A DNA stretch of 5,414 bases from Thermoproteota archaeon (GTDB lineage Archaea; Thermoproteota; Thermoprotei_A; Sulfolobales; Desulfurococcaceae). The notes beneath the pieces were generated by a model, which had not been told where the DNA came from, did no database searches, and worked only from the letters and a program-made list of their open reading frames with translations. Of the stretch, positions 5,378-5,414 are shown piece by piece. A program made the translations under genes and the position numbers. The stretch lies in the NCBI GenBank assembly GCA_013154205.1, contig JAADCY010000222.1, positions 1-5,414 of the forward strand, given 5' to 3'. Each line of letters starts with the position of its first letter. Positions within the stretch are counted from its first letter, which is position 1.

Positions 5378-5414
5378 GGCTCATTCTCTCCATTATCTAT
5401 AAGGAGGCGTTCTA
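5374..5414 (-). CDS. C-terminal end of an upstream gene, partial
   Basis: From base 5412 leftwards on the minus strand, one frame reads ERLLIDNGENEP and then TGA (5376-5374). The other two minus-strand frames are closed by stops (TAG and TAA) within about 20 bases of the window edge. The TGA overlaps the TTG start of the next gene as TTGA, the same 4-nt coupling seen between the secernin and methyltransferase genes. Twelve codons are too few to name a product. The call rests on the open frame and the overlap geometry only. Confidence 0.5.
   Translation of the reverse strand, partial: ERLLIDNGENEP
5388..5391 (-). promoter_or_regulatory. Ribosome binding site GGAG before the orphan gene's TTG
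   Basis: GGAG ends 10 nt before TTG 5377. In the full GGAGGTG motif, GGAG ends three bases before GTG, so this site pairs with 16S rRNA in the same register as the GGTG with 7-nt spacing at the secernin gene. It lies within the last codons of the upstream partial gene. Confidence 0.45.

Noticed and set aside
1..5414. CRISPR array, tRNA, rRNA, transposon, toxin-antitoxin or defence system
   Set aside because: I looked for regular spaced repeats, cloverleaf-like segments, transposase motifs and small paired genes and saw none. The window is densely filled by the five main coding regions.

Overview
The window looks like ordinary chromosomal DNA from a hyperthermophilic archaeon of the Thermoproteota (Crenarchaeota), probably close to the Desulfurococcales. 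That placement is an inference. It rests on the heavy use of AGG/AGA for arginine and ATA for isoleucine, frequent TTG and GTG starts, GGTG- or GGAG-type ribosome binding sites at a fixed distance from the starts, BRE/TATA-like promoter elements, tight 4-nt gene overlaps, and K/E-rich proteins. No rRNA, tRNA, transposon, CRISPR array or phage gene is visible.

Layout. One plus-strand gene fills bases 1-1745. It is cut off at its 5' end and encodes a probably extracellular transglutaminase-like (Cys-His-Asp) protein with many N-glycosylation sequons and a long C-terminal region predicted to be beta-rich. It converges on, and overlaps by 32 bp, a minus-strand cluster that runs leftwards from the right edge. 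In transcription order this cluster holds: the last 12 codons of an unseen gene (5414-5374); an orphan two-domain protein with a charged K/E/P linker (5377-4307), joined to it by a TTGA overlap; an 88-bp gap with a pyrimidine-rich tract, a weak TATA element and a 10-bp palindrome; a MocA/MobA-like nucleotidyltransferase (4209-3589); a 76-bp gap with a better BRE/TATA candidate and an AT-rich dyad; a secernin-family (peptidase C69) Ntn-hydrolase (3512-2211); and an ICMT/PEMT-like integral-membrane methyltransferase (2214-1714), joined to the secernin gene by a GTGA overlap.

How the genes relate. The firmest functional unit is the secernin-methyltransferase pair, which is translationally coupled and probably made from one mRNA. 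The substrate of neither enzyme can be read from the sequence. The nucleotidyltransferase may be transcribed on its own or with the pair, and a role in molybdenum/tungsten cofactor nucleotide transfer is possible but unproven. The orphan gene belongs with whatever lies to the right of the window. I see no convincing new defence or mobile system. The most novel item is the orphan two-domain protein, followed by the secernin-methyltransferase coupling and a calcium-loop-like insertion in the transglutaminase-like domain.
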